From Lepus europaeus (Eukaryota > Chordata > Mammalia > Lagomorpha > Leporidae), in contig NC_084850.1 of NCBI RefSeq assembly GCF_033115175.1, forward strand, positions 100,937,439-101,001,438: a DNA stretch of 64,000 nt, given 5' to 3'. Position 1 is the stretch's first letter. The number at the start of each line of letters is the position of its first letter. Of this stretch, positions 43,210 through 64,000 are shown piece after piece. The notes under the pieces are model-generated. The model was not told the origin of the DNA and made no database searches. It was given only the letters and a program-made list of their open reading frames with translations. A program made the translations under genes and the position numbers.

Positions 43210-46200
43210 ATGTTGACCAAGCCTCTGCAGGGGCTCCCCGCGCCCCCGGTGACCCCCACGCCGCCGCCAGGTGAGCGCAGTCTCCCTTCTCCCGACCAAG
43301 TGGGGTGGGATGGAATGGTGGTTGGTGGTCCCAGGGGGAGGGAATCGCGGACGGGCTCAGCACGCCGGCACCCTGACTTCCTCGCCTCCGCCTGCGTAGG
43401 AGGCAAGGATCGGGAAGCGTTCGAGGCCGAGTACCGACTTGGCCCCCTCCTGGGTAAGGGGGGATTTGGCACGGTCTTCGCGGGACATCGCGTCACAGAT
43501 CGACTCCAGGTATTCACCATGAGGGTCTCCAGCGGGTGTCGGGTAGGTGTGGAGGGGGAGGGGGAGCTTGGGGCTTGGATGCTGTTTGATCGGGGTGGGA
43601 GCCTGCAATGTGTATAGTAGGATGATGAGGATCAGGATCCTGGGTTGCAAGGATGTGTGTATATCCAAGTGGGTATGTTGGGGGGCGGGGGTGGTAAGGG
43701 TTTTCATGGCGGGGATTTTGGATGTCCAGGGAATTACACTGCGAAATGGGGGGTCATGAGGATATATGTATATGTTGGAAGGTGGGGACCTAGAGCTGAG
43801 ATATTGTGATTTTGGAGGGAGGTGTCTGGTGTGAGGACCAGGACCCCGGTACAGAGTTGGGGTAACTTGGCTGTGGGTAGGAAAATTGAGGGCTTGGGAA
43901 GGCAGGAAATTTAGAACTCAGGACCTAGAATGAGGGGTCCCGATGCCTGAGGAGGCCCGGGGCTAAGGATGATGGCAGAGGTGAACTTCGTTCTGGAGAC
44001 TTTGAGGCCAGGGGGAAAACCCTGACTTAGTGTGGGTTGTGTTAGTGTGGTTGGTGACTGGAAAGGTTAGGGGCCGATGGAGGGACACTGGAGGTGAGCA
44101 GGAGGTATAGATTGGGAGGGACATGGGGCTCATCTGCTGGCTCTCATAGCGTGGCCCTCTTCTCCAGGTGGCCATCAAAGTGATCCCACGGAATCGTGTG
44201 TTGGGCTGGTCCTCCTTGGTGAGTATCTTTGATGTACTTCCTGACCTATCCACTCCATTGCTTTTTTTCTGGGGGGTGGGGGTGTATTGCTCCCTGGGCC
44301 CTGTAACGGTGAAGAGAACACTTCTGTCAGCCCATGTTTACTCCCTTGGGGTGATGCACAGTTCTGAGTCACCCCATTCCCCATAGAGCCCCGGATTCTC
44401 CCCTCCAACTCGCCTTTCTTATGCTCCTTCCGAACATTGCCTCGAGGGTTGCCCGCGAGGCATGCTGGTGGGGAAAGAAGGGCAGAGGTCACTGGTTGCC
44501 ATGGAGATGGTGGCTGCTTCTCTCCTGCCTTTTGAGCGCTAACGGACATCTGGGCGGGTCTAGACAAGTTGTAGATGCGGGAGCGCCCTCTGGCGGGTTT
44601 AGTGGGAGACTGCGCTTGCGCAGCCCGTGGGACCCAGAGGCATAGGGGACGCCTGCGTGATAGCGGATTTCGCATCACCGTGAGAAAGCCTGTCTGCGGC
44701 TGTGCAAGTACGCGGCCTGGCCAGCAGAGGGCCCCACTACTAGGCAAAGATGCCTGCTGCTCGCAGTCACCATGTGCTTGTGTGCGGTTTCTGGAGTAGG
44801 TGGGTGGGTAGGCCAGTTAACATTTTTTAACAGGGCTTTTTTTCTAAGATTTTTTAAAAAGTTTTATTTGAGAGATACAGTTACAGAGAGAGGGGGAGAC
44901 AGAGATCTCCATCTGCTGGTTCACTTCCCAAATGGCCTCAATGGCCAGGGCTGAGCTGATCTGAAGCCAGGAGCTAGGAGCTTCCGAGTCTCCCAAAATG
45001 GGTGCAGGGGCCCAAGCACTTGGGCCATCTCACTGCTTTCCCAGGCCATTAGCAGGGAGCTGGGTCAGAAGAGGAGTGCCCAGCACACAAACCGGCACCC
45101 ATATGAGATACTGGCACTGCAGGTGGAGGCTTAGCCTACTATACACAGTGCCGACCCTACCACTTACCATTTACACCTGTTCTTGAGTGGTTCTGGGTAC
45201 TTAGTGACTAGCAAAATATCTCATGAGCACATTTATGGAGCTTGTTGACAGGTTCTTTGCAATTAATCACTTTGAGCTATCTTAACAATTATATATTGAG
45301 TACCTTCTGTATGCGGGCACAATTCTAGGCCCTTGGCAAAGTATTACATAATATTTATTGAGCGCTCATTTTGTGCTAAGTCCTTTTCTACTAAGTGCTT
45401 TCACATGTTTAGCAAATATTTATTAAACCCTACCCTGTTACCGGTTACTGTTCTAATGTTTGCGATATGTCAGCAAACAAAACTGACCATTATACAGCAC
45501 TGGCTTCATGTCAGACCCTGTGCTATAAAGTGCTTTCAACTGTTTAGAAAGCATTTATTGAGTACCTACTGTATACAAGGTGCTCTTCTAATCACTTTGG
45601 ATGTGTCAGTGGACAGAACAGGTACCGTATTACATCATAGCGCTGCTGCTGGACCCTTTTGTTGGGAACCACTTTTATTTATCCAAATATTATTCCCCGA
45701 GCTCGTCCTACCTGCCAGATGTGCGTAGGCTCTTTGCTCGATTGGCCCTTCAATGGCCGTGGGGGTTTGTGCCCCAGTGATGAGGAAACTGAGCCCCAGG
45801 AAGGCAAATGGGTCCCTCAAGGCCATAGTTGGCTAGGATGGGAGCTTAGGCTGGAAGTTGGCCTCAGAGCTGCTGGCCTGACCTCTGCCTTCTCTTTTCT
45901 CTCTCTGCTCCCCACCCAACCTGCACCTGCAGTCTGACTCAGTCTCGTGCCCACTCGAAGTGGCACTGCTCTGGAAGGTGTGTGCAGGTGGTGGGCACCC
46001 TGGTGTCATCCGCCTGCTCGACTGGTTTGAGACACCTGAGGGCTTCATGCTGGTCCTCGAGCGGCCTCTGCCGGCCCAGGATCTCTTTGACTACATCACA
46101 GAGAAGGGCCCGCTGGGGGAAGGCCGAAGCCGCAGCTTCTTTGGCCAGGTGGTGGCAGCTGTCCAACACTGCCACGCCCGTGGAGTCGTCCACCGGGACA

Positions 46201-47262
46201 TCAAGGACGAGAACATCCTGATAGACCTACGCCGGGGCTGCGCCAAGCTCATCGATTTTGGTTCGGGTGCCCTGCTTCATGATGAACCTTACACTGACTT
46301 TGACGGTGAGGCTGCGGGGTGTGTGTGTGTGTCTGTGTGTGTGCACGCATGCACATGCGCGATTTTATGACCTTGTGACCTCTTGTCTCTGTCCTGTAAC
46401 CCTTAACCTATGTTACACCTATAGATTGTTCTTGATTTCTAATACTAGGGATTCTCAAGACTTGGTGTCCTTTGTTAAAGTCCATGTTTCAACAGTGCCC
46501 TAACCTTGTTTAGGGCTTATTCTGGGTTATGTGTGTGTGTGTGTGTGGGGGGTCCTGTTGTTACCCTGAGAGTATATGTGTGTGTGTGTGTGTGTGTTTT
46601 CTGATAAAGAGATCCTACAGCTACTTGTAAGTGGTTTTATTCTGGAAAGGAGACATTGCTGTCAATTCTGCTGCTGGGGTTCTGATGATGGGATTTCGTT
46701 CTATTTAAAGCACTACTATTCTAGTTGAGGGGACAGTACTTCCTGGGGAACATGGGGGTGGGAAAGGGGGATTGACAGAGAGCAGTCTGACACACACCCC
46801 CCCGGCTTGTTTGCAGGGACAAGGGTGTACAGCCCGCCGGAGTGGATCTCCCGACACCAGTACCACGCACTCCCAGCCACTGTCTGGTCCCTGGGCATCC
46901 TCCTTTATGACATGGTGTGTGGGGACATTCCCTTCGAGAGGGACCAGGAGATTTTGGAGGCTGAACTCCATTTCCCGGGCCATGTCTCCCCAGGTGAGGC
47001 CTCCCTCAGCCCAGCCCGGCAGACCCCACCCTTCCCGGGGACCTAGGTGGGATCCCCCTACTGACCGCTGATCTCCCCCTGTGCTTCCTGACCCACAGAC
47101 TGCTGTGCCCTGATCCGCCGGTGCCTGGCCCCTAAACCCTCTTCCCGACCGTCACTGGAGGAGATCCTGCTGGACCCCTGGATGCAAACACCAGCTGAAG
47201 ATGCACCCCTCAACCCCCCCAAAGGAGGTCCCACCCCCTTGGCCTGGTCCCTGCTGCCCTAG
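43210..47262 (+). CDS. PIM2: PIM2 serine/threonine kinase, six exons
   Basis: Constitutively active pro-survival kinase, controlled by transcription (JAK/STAT, NF-kB) rather than by activation-loop phosphorylation; phosphorylates BAD and 4E-BP1. Exons: 43210-43270, 43400-43509, 44168-44218, 45933-46305, 46817-46993, 47099-47262; 936 nt, 311 residues, the usual length of the short form. Gly-rich loop GKGGFGTV (39-46), ATP lysine K61 in VAIKV, hinge ERPLP with the proline typical of PIM kinases (117-121), HRD at 161-163, DFG at 182-184. The ATG context (tccATGt) is poor, and the frame stays open upstream with several CTG codons; mouse and human PIM2 are known to make longer 37-40 kDa forms from upstream CTGs. 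The exon 2 donor GTATTC is weak. Intact; orthology is very likely. Confidence 0.98.
43510..44167. repeat. G-rich degenerate stretch in PIM2 intron 2
   Basis: Purine-skewed, with recurrent 'ggggatnttggatgt', 'gggacctagagctgagatattg' and 'aggacctagaatgagg' phrases. No gene seen; minor decayed tandem structure. Confidence 0.4.
44219..45932. other. PIM2 intron 3
   Basis: Apart from a CSINE, it holds a GC-rich patch at 44560-44740 and, at 45260-45620, four spaced copies of the ancient phrase 'tatttattgagnncctnctgt' (about 45288, 45350, 45415, 45550), a tandemly repeated old mammalian repeat. Confidence 0.5.
44848..45160 (-). mobile_element. CSINE
   Basis: Starts 'aagattttttaaaaagtttta', ends 'atacacagtgccgaccct'. 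Confidence 0.83.
46318..46600. repeat. (GT)n microsatellites in PIM2 intron 4
   Basis: Three GT runs, 46318-46342, 46529-46547 and 46575-46598, separated by unique sequence. Confidence 0.85.
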
Positions 47263-48172
47263 TCCTGGCCAGGCCCCCCTAGTGATCATAATAGCCATCC
47301 CATGGCCATGCCACAGGGATAGACGGACATCTGTTGACCTGGTTTTACAGGTCACTAACAATCCAGTGTTACTAAGGTCGGGGGGATGGGGGGGTCTCCG
47401 GGGTCAGAAGACAAGCCAGGTCTGCCCAGTCCCCATCCCAGTCCTGTGAAGGAGCCTTTCTCCCAGGACCTGTGGCCCCTTGTTCTGAAATTCACTCCAT
47501 TCTGAGGCCTAAGACTCTTCATTCTACTGAGTTGTCAGCCCCGTACGGGTACCTCCTGTGACCACCACACACACTTGGTTCAGATGCTCTTACGTGGGCG
47601 AAGGGTGCTTTCCTGTCAGTGCCCCAGCAGCTCTGAAGTTAGCAAAGGGACCCTTTCCCCAGCCTGGGGTCCTCTGTTGGGTCAAGCTGCTCACCTACCT
47701 CAGCCCAGGATTTCTGATTCTGGGGGAGGTAATGCCCAATTGTTATCCCAGGGCGCGTGCGCTCTCTCTTTCTCTCTCTGTTTTGTTTGGTTTTGGTTTT
47801 GGTTTTGGTGATGGGACCCTACTTTGTTATCCCAAGTGCTCTTATTCTGGTGAGAACAACCTACTCCCATGATCTGGGAAGGAAGGCAGATGGACACCAC
47901 CGGCCACCACCAGACATTAGGACGGCACAGTTGGTTTCTTGGGAGATGGGCTGGGGAAATGAGTTGTGCTGAGTGTTCTCTTTGGGGCACCCTCTCCACC
48001 TTTTGCCTCCTCCTGAGCCAGGATTATCCAGTTGCTAAAATGTAAATACTTATGTATTGGGCGGTGGGGAGTTGCAAGTGTGCCCTCTTCTCCCTTCTCC
48101 CCCTGCCTGGATTATTTAAAAAGCCATGTGTGGAAACTCACTATTTAATAAAAGTAATAGACTCCAAAGCAC
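47263..48172 (+). other. PIM2: PIM2 3' untranslated region
   Basis: From the TAG at 47260-47262 to about 20 bases past the AATAAA at 48147. Includes a CT-rich tract, four GG units spaced by TTTT (47789-47808), and two AT-rich ATTTA-like spots close to the end (48113-48150) that could act as instability elements. Confidence 0.8.
48147..48152 (+). terminator. PIM2: PIM2 poly(A) signal AATAAA
   Basis: Canonical hexamer 885 bases after the stop, followed 75 bases on by a long G-run element (48225-48256). Confidence 0.85.
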
Positions 48173-48949
48173 CTGGCTGTTTGTACATGCGAGATATCTG
48201 TGGGACATTTATTGTCTGCTGAGCCGGGGGTGGGGGGTGGGGGTGGGGGTGGGGATGGATTGGACTTCCCCTTTGGCCTTGGGAAGCCTCAGTCCTACAG
48301 TGCCATCCTAAAGAGCTTTTGCGGGTTTGTGTAAGCTGGGCCACAAAAAGGAGCAGTTCCTGGCTCCACCTGCCTGCCCCCAACCCTTATGTAGCACTCA
48401 GCATATGCAGAAGGGCTGAGCCCACTGGAGTTAGGGTAGACGCATTCCCAGTCCTAGATGGCGTGCTCCAAGAGACAGAACTACTATGTCTCCCACGGGA
48501 GGAAAGGTACTTCTTCCCTGTTGGCGAAAAGCCCTTTCTGGGCTGGTGAAGGTGAGGCTCGGCGCTGATCATGGAATGTTCTAGCTCTTCCTTGTTTGCC
48601 TACAACGTCCAGGGTGTAGTCACCTATATTTGCCCTTGTCTTTCCTCTTCTCTCTCCTCACTTTACCTGCCCTGCCCTATGGTATCTTTGAGACCTCAAG
48701 CTGCCCCTCTCCTGCTGGGCTTTCAAATGCCAGCCAACAACCAACCTGGGGACTTCTCACCCGGTCCCATCTCATTTCTTTTCCGTCCTCCATGGTGACT
48801 CAAAAGCTTGCCTTCCTGTCTTTGGTCTCAAAGTTATCTTTTGCCTTCTCATTTCTATATCCGCAACTGCCCTGCTTCTATCTGCTACGTCACTTGCACG
48901 ACCCTCCCTTGCCCCGCACTCCTCACCAGCCCTGCGCCCTGTGTCTCAT

Positions 48950-49458
48950 CCCTGCCAGATGCCCAAGGGCTCCCAGGGGGCGGGGCCTCGCTGGGCGGGG
49001 AAAGAGGAACTTCCGTTCAACTAGGAAGGACCTGGGTGTTTCTGACGCGGAGGGCGGGGCCCGCTGGGGCGGGTTCTGATGAAGCGAGATGGGAGAGGGG
49101 CGGCTGAGCCAATGGGAGCAGGAGGCAGGGTGGGCGGGTGTTGTGGGAAGAGGATCAATAAAGCAGACGAACTGGAAGACGAGGGCGGGTCCGGCCGCAG
49201 GATTGGGCCGATGAGGCCCCGTCTTCGAAAAGACGGCCGGAGGCCAAACTGGCTGCGTGCTCGGTCTCCCGGCCCGACGGAATTTGAGAATCTCCGGGCC
49301 TTTGTCTTAGATTCAGCATTTAAGAGCGAACGAAGCAAGACAAGGGCCCTGCCTGTCCGGCACTTCGCCCCACACCCACTCCGCTGGCCCGGAAGCGGAA
49401 GTGACAGACACGGAAGTGGCCTGCTGTTGCCGAGGGGACGGGCCGGGCAGATGCCAAC
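48950..49458 (+). promoter_or_regulatory. SLC35A2: SLC35A2 CpG-island promoter
   Basis: High CpG from about 48970 to 49620. GC boxes at about 48976-48984, 49053-49060 and 49067-49074, and three ETS-type GGAAG cores (49390-49435, 'ggaagcggaagtgac...acggaagtgg') just upstream of the start codon, typical of TATA-less housekeeping promoters. Confidence 0.8.
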
Positions 49459-55560
<6,102 letters not shown>

Positions 55561-56715
55561 GGGCTGGAGGCAGCGGGGGGAGAGAGGGAGGGGGGCTGGG
55601 GTGGAGGGTGATGGGCATCTGCAGGACCCAAGTCACCTCCAGGGCCTGGCTCCTCTCGGGTTGGAACACCTTGGTCTTTTCTCCCAGGTCGTTGTGGCTT
55701 CCAGAGGGGTTGTGGGACTAGGGCCAGGTATCTTGTGAACCCTTCCTGGTAGGCTGAGCCCCCTCCCCTGGGCGGAGGGGGGGGCCGTGTTTAGAGCTGC
55801 CTTCTCTGCCCCAGTCTGGCCTTTGTGAAGGACAGGGTTGGGAATGTTGTCATTCAAGGCCTTTTTTCTCTGTTACCCTCTGCTGGAGGTGTCCTGTGGC
55901 CCGTGCCTGGGAGACACCCTCCCAGCAGTCCCTCCACATTTGTAAGGACAAACTGGACAGAACTTGTGCAGCTCTTTGGTGATGACTAATGCCTATCCTG
56001 TGGGGTTCAGTTTCCCATTGTTCGAGGCCTTCTCTCCCTCCCCCCCTCCCCCTGCCGGATCATATTAGCAGCTCTGGCTTTTGTGTGGCCTTCCCTGACA
56101 CTGAGCGCCTTTTTCGAGTATCCAGGGCACGAGAAAAAGGTGAAAGCTGAGACTTTGACATCAGGTTGTCTGGGGGAGGTCACACAGCAGCAGGGCCACC
56201 TTTGTTTTTGTTGTTTTGTTTTTTTTAGCAGGTTTGGGATTTGTGGTGTAATGAGGTCATTAACGATCCAGGTAGTGGGGAAAAGTGGGGAGGGGCAGTC
56301 CTGGAAGTGACTCACTCACTGAATTAAAGACACTGGCAGCTGCTGGATGCAGGGTTATTTGCGGAAGTCACCCAGAGAGGGCAAATAAAGCTGCCAAGGC
56401 ATACTCTGGGTACCCCATTGGCTGCAGGAGATACCCTCACTCTGTGGGGGGAGGGGTCTTAGAATCAGAAGACCCATGGAACCCGCCTCCTGCACTCCCC
56501 AAAGCTTATTAACCCCTTAACCATGTCCTGGGGGCGGGGGTATGAGTGCGCGCATGGGAGATGCCCGGGTTGGCTCTGCTATTTGTAAATATGGCCATTG
56601 AATCTTTATTTTTGACTAATTTGTTTTGATTTTTTTTGTTGTTTTCTAAGGAACTGTAATGAAAAAAAATGTCAGGATACCCAATGCCAAATAAAGATGT
56701 TGTATTTATTTAGTC
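55561..56715 (+). other. SLC35A2: 3'UTR of the short-tail SLC35A2 mRNA / intron 4 of the other
   Basis: Sequence between the SVLVK stop and its poly(A) signal. It is removed as an intron in the dilysine-tail mRNA. T-rich tract at 56200-56226. No further coding capacity recognised. Confidence 0.8.
56690..56695 (+). terminator. SLC35A2: SLC35A2 proximal poly(A) signal AATAAA
   Basis: Lies in the last intron of the dilysine-tail form, 1.13 kb after the SVLVK stop, followed by a T/GT-rich stretch ('gatgttgtatttatttag'). Use of it makes the composite terminal exon. Confidence 0.85.
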
Positions 56716-56880
56716 CATGTGTAGCTTTCTGACCCAGGGGGCCCGCTTTCTTCGCCTAGGCACCATTACTAACCCCAGGACTACCAGCCTCACTCCTGCC
56801 ATCCTCGCTTGCTCAGAAGACCCTCCTGCCAGCCCACCCCAGCTCTTTCTGTTTCTCTTTCCTCCCCATTCCCACCACAG

Positions 56881-56908
56881 GTTGCTCACCAAGGTGAAGG
56901 GTTCGTAG
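56881..56908 (+). CDS. SLC35A2: SLC35A2 alternative last coding exon (dilysine tail, UGT2-type)
   Basis: Splicing from the internal donor AAA|GTCAGT at 55541/55542 to the acceptor 'cccaccacag' ending at 56880 replaces SVLVK by LLTKVKGS and a TAG at 56906-56908, giving a 398-residue isoform. KVKGS fits the KXKXX dilysine retrieval signal; in human this longer variant is held partly in the ER. Reading frame, length and sequence all match the known variant. Confidence 0.93.
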
Positions 56909-57145
56909 CCACCGGGATCGAAGACGTTGCTTGGCCTGGCCTCGTTCTCCCTTCTTGCCCTGGCCCAGCTGGGACCAGACTGTGATCAGTATTAGGGGTA
57001 GGGTGAGGCAGACACAGAACTCCTTGTCCCACCACCCCCTCCCGCACGCAGGGCTTACCTGAAGAAGCTCTCTCTGTTAATGACCCACCTCAGCCCCCGC
57101 CCCCACCCCCTACCCCCAGCAGTATTTCTTAGGTGACTTTTTGCA

Positions 57146-57151
57146 AATAAA
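57146..57151 (+). terminator. SLC35A2: SLC35A2 distal poly(A) signal AATAAA
   Basis: Lies 237 bases after the KVKGS stop, followed by 'atgtgttttgcatcatgtg'. About 90 bases from the opposing PQBP1 signal. Confidence 0.85.
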
Positions 57152-57242
57152 ATGTGTTTTGCATCATGTGGGCATGGGTCAGGAAACCTCAAAAGAGCAA
57201 GGTAAGGAAGCACGGAAACTTCATGCACGTACTCAGAAGAGC

Positions 57243-57248
57243 TTTAAT
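57243..57248 (-). terminator. PQBP1: PQBP1 poly(A) signal ATTAAA
   Basis: Complement of TTTAAT, 35 bases past the TGA, the most common variant hexamer. No AATAAA lies nearby on this strand. The PQBP1 3'UTR is therefore only about 60 bases. Confidence 0.75.
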
Positions 57249-57282
57249 TAAAACCCTCTCCAGGGCTCAGGAAGGCAAAGGG

Positions 57283-63632
<6,350 letters not shown>

Positions 63633-63842
63633 AGCGGGTGACAGACCTGGGGACAGGCAGACTGATGAGGATTCAAATCTGGATCTCATAACACGGAGCT
63701 CATCCCTCCCTTAGCATGTACTCATCGGACTCTCACCTTCCCAAATACACCAGGAGCTAGCTGGGCGGACTCAACCTATGCGCTAAAAGACGAGAGAGAC
63801 AAGAGGCTTGCAAATGTCACAAAACGCCTTCCAGCCGCTCAC

Positions 63843-63900
63843 CTACTAGGTCCGGTGCTCCAGGATCCACTTCCTCTCTCGGGCTCCACCCACCGCCAAA
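63843..63900 (-). other. PQBP1: PQBP1 non-coding first exon (3' part certain, 5' end inferred)
   Basis: Ends 'cctagtag' at 63843, followed by the donor GTGAGC. Upstream lies an ETS-type GGAAGTG (about 63868-63874). The transcription start is not fixed. Confidence 0.6.
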
Positions 63901-64000
63901 GGCGCCAAGCGCAGCTTCAGAAACTGGCTCACCCAACCTCCCCCAAAGACTGCTGGGTGGGAAGAACCAAAGCCCTGGGGTGGGGGAGCGGAATGCAGCC
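63850..64000. promoter_or_regulatory. Probable shared PQBP1/TIMM17B promoter
   Basis: Window end just upstream of PQBP1. In human the divergent neighbour here is TIMM17B, so a bidirectional promoter is expected from synteny. No TIMM17B coding sequence can be seen inside the window. Confidence 0.45.

Noticed and set aside
63900-64000. First exon of TIMM17B
   Set aside because: Expected by synteny on the plus strand, but no coding sequence or donor could be identified before the window ends.

Overview
This window is mammalian nuclear DNA, most likely from a leporid lagomorph (rabbit or hare). The genes have GT-AG introns, CpG-island promoters and AATAAA poly(A) signals. At least 36 copies or fragments of a tRNA-derived SINE with the lagomorph C-repeat (CSINE) sequence are present. 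The gene order KCND1 > OTUD5 > PIM2 > SLC35A2 > < PQBP1 matches human Xp11.23, read in the opposite orientation, so the window is X-linked. I recognise the genes from remembered families and human orthologues; no database search was run.

Layout. 1-5.8 kb: the 3' part of KCND1 (Kv4.1), from about residue 168 to the stop, plus its 3'UTR. 5.8-8.8 kb: intergenic DNA rising into the OTUD5 CpG island. 8.8-39.9 kb: OTUD5 (deubiquitinase DUBA), nine coding exons spread over 30 kb. Its first intron holds a degenerate GC-rich repeat field (9.5-11.6 kb) and a dense nested SINE block (15-19.9 kb). Intron 5 holds an ancient L1 remnant split by a young SINE. 39.9-43.2 kb: intergenic, with a degenerate TG-rich tandem array and the PIM2 promoter. 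43.2-48.2 kb: PIM2 kinase, six exons. 48.2-49.4 kb: a short gap with a G-run element and the SLC35A2 CpG island. 49.5-57.2 kb: SLC35A2 (UDP-galactose transporter) with two alternative 3' ends encoding different C-termini. 57.2-63.9 kb: PQBP1 on the minus strand, tail-to-tail with SLC35A2, with a 4.1-kb intron packed with SINEs. The window ends in a promoter region that PQBP1 probably shares with TIMM17B, which is not resolved here.

All five genes look intact and functional. They do not form a pathway; they are neighbours by conserved synteny. They cover a neuronal A-type K+ channel, a K63/K48 ubiquitin protease, a pro-survival kinase, a Golgi/ER sugar-nucleotide carrier and a splicing/transcription adaptor. 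I found no new mobile system, CRISPR array or biosynthetic cluster. The most interesting points are in regulation and isoforms: upstream in-frame CTG starts in PIM2, two octamer sites in its promoter, an OTUD5 exon extension whose donor is gone, an Asp-Arg repeat expansion in PQBP1, a triplicated element in the OTUD5 leader, inverted young SINE pairs likely to form dsRNA, and decayed G-rich repeat fields just downstream of first exons.
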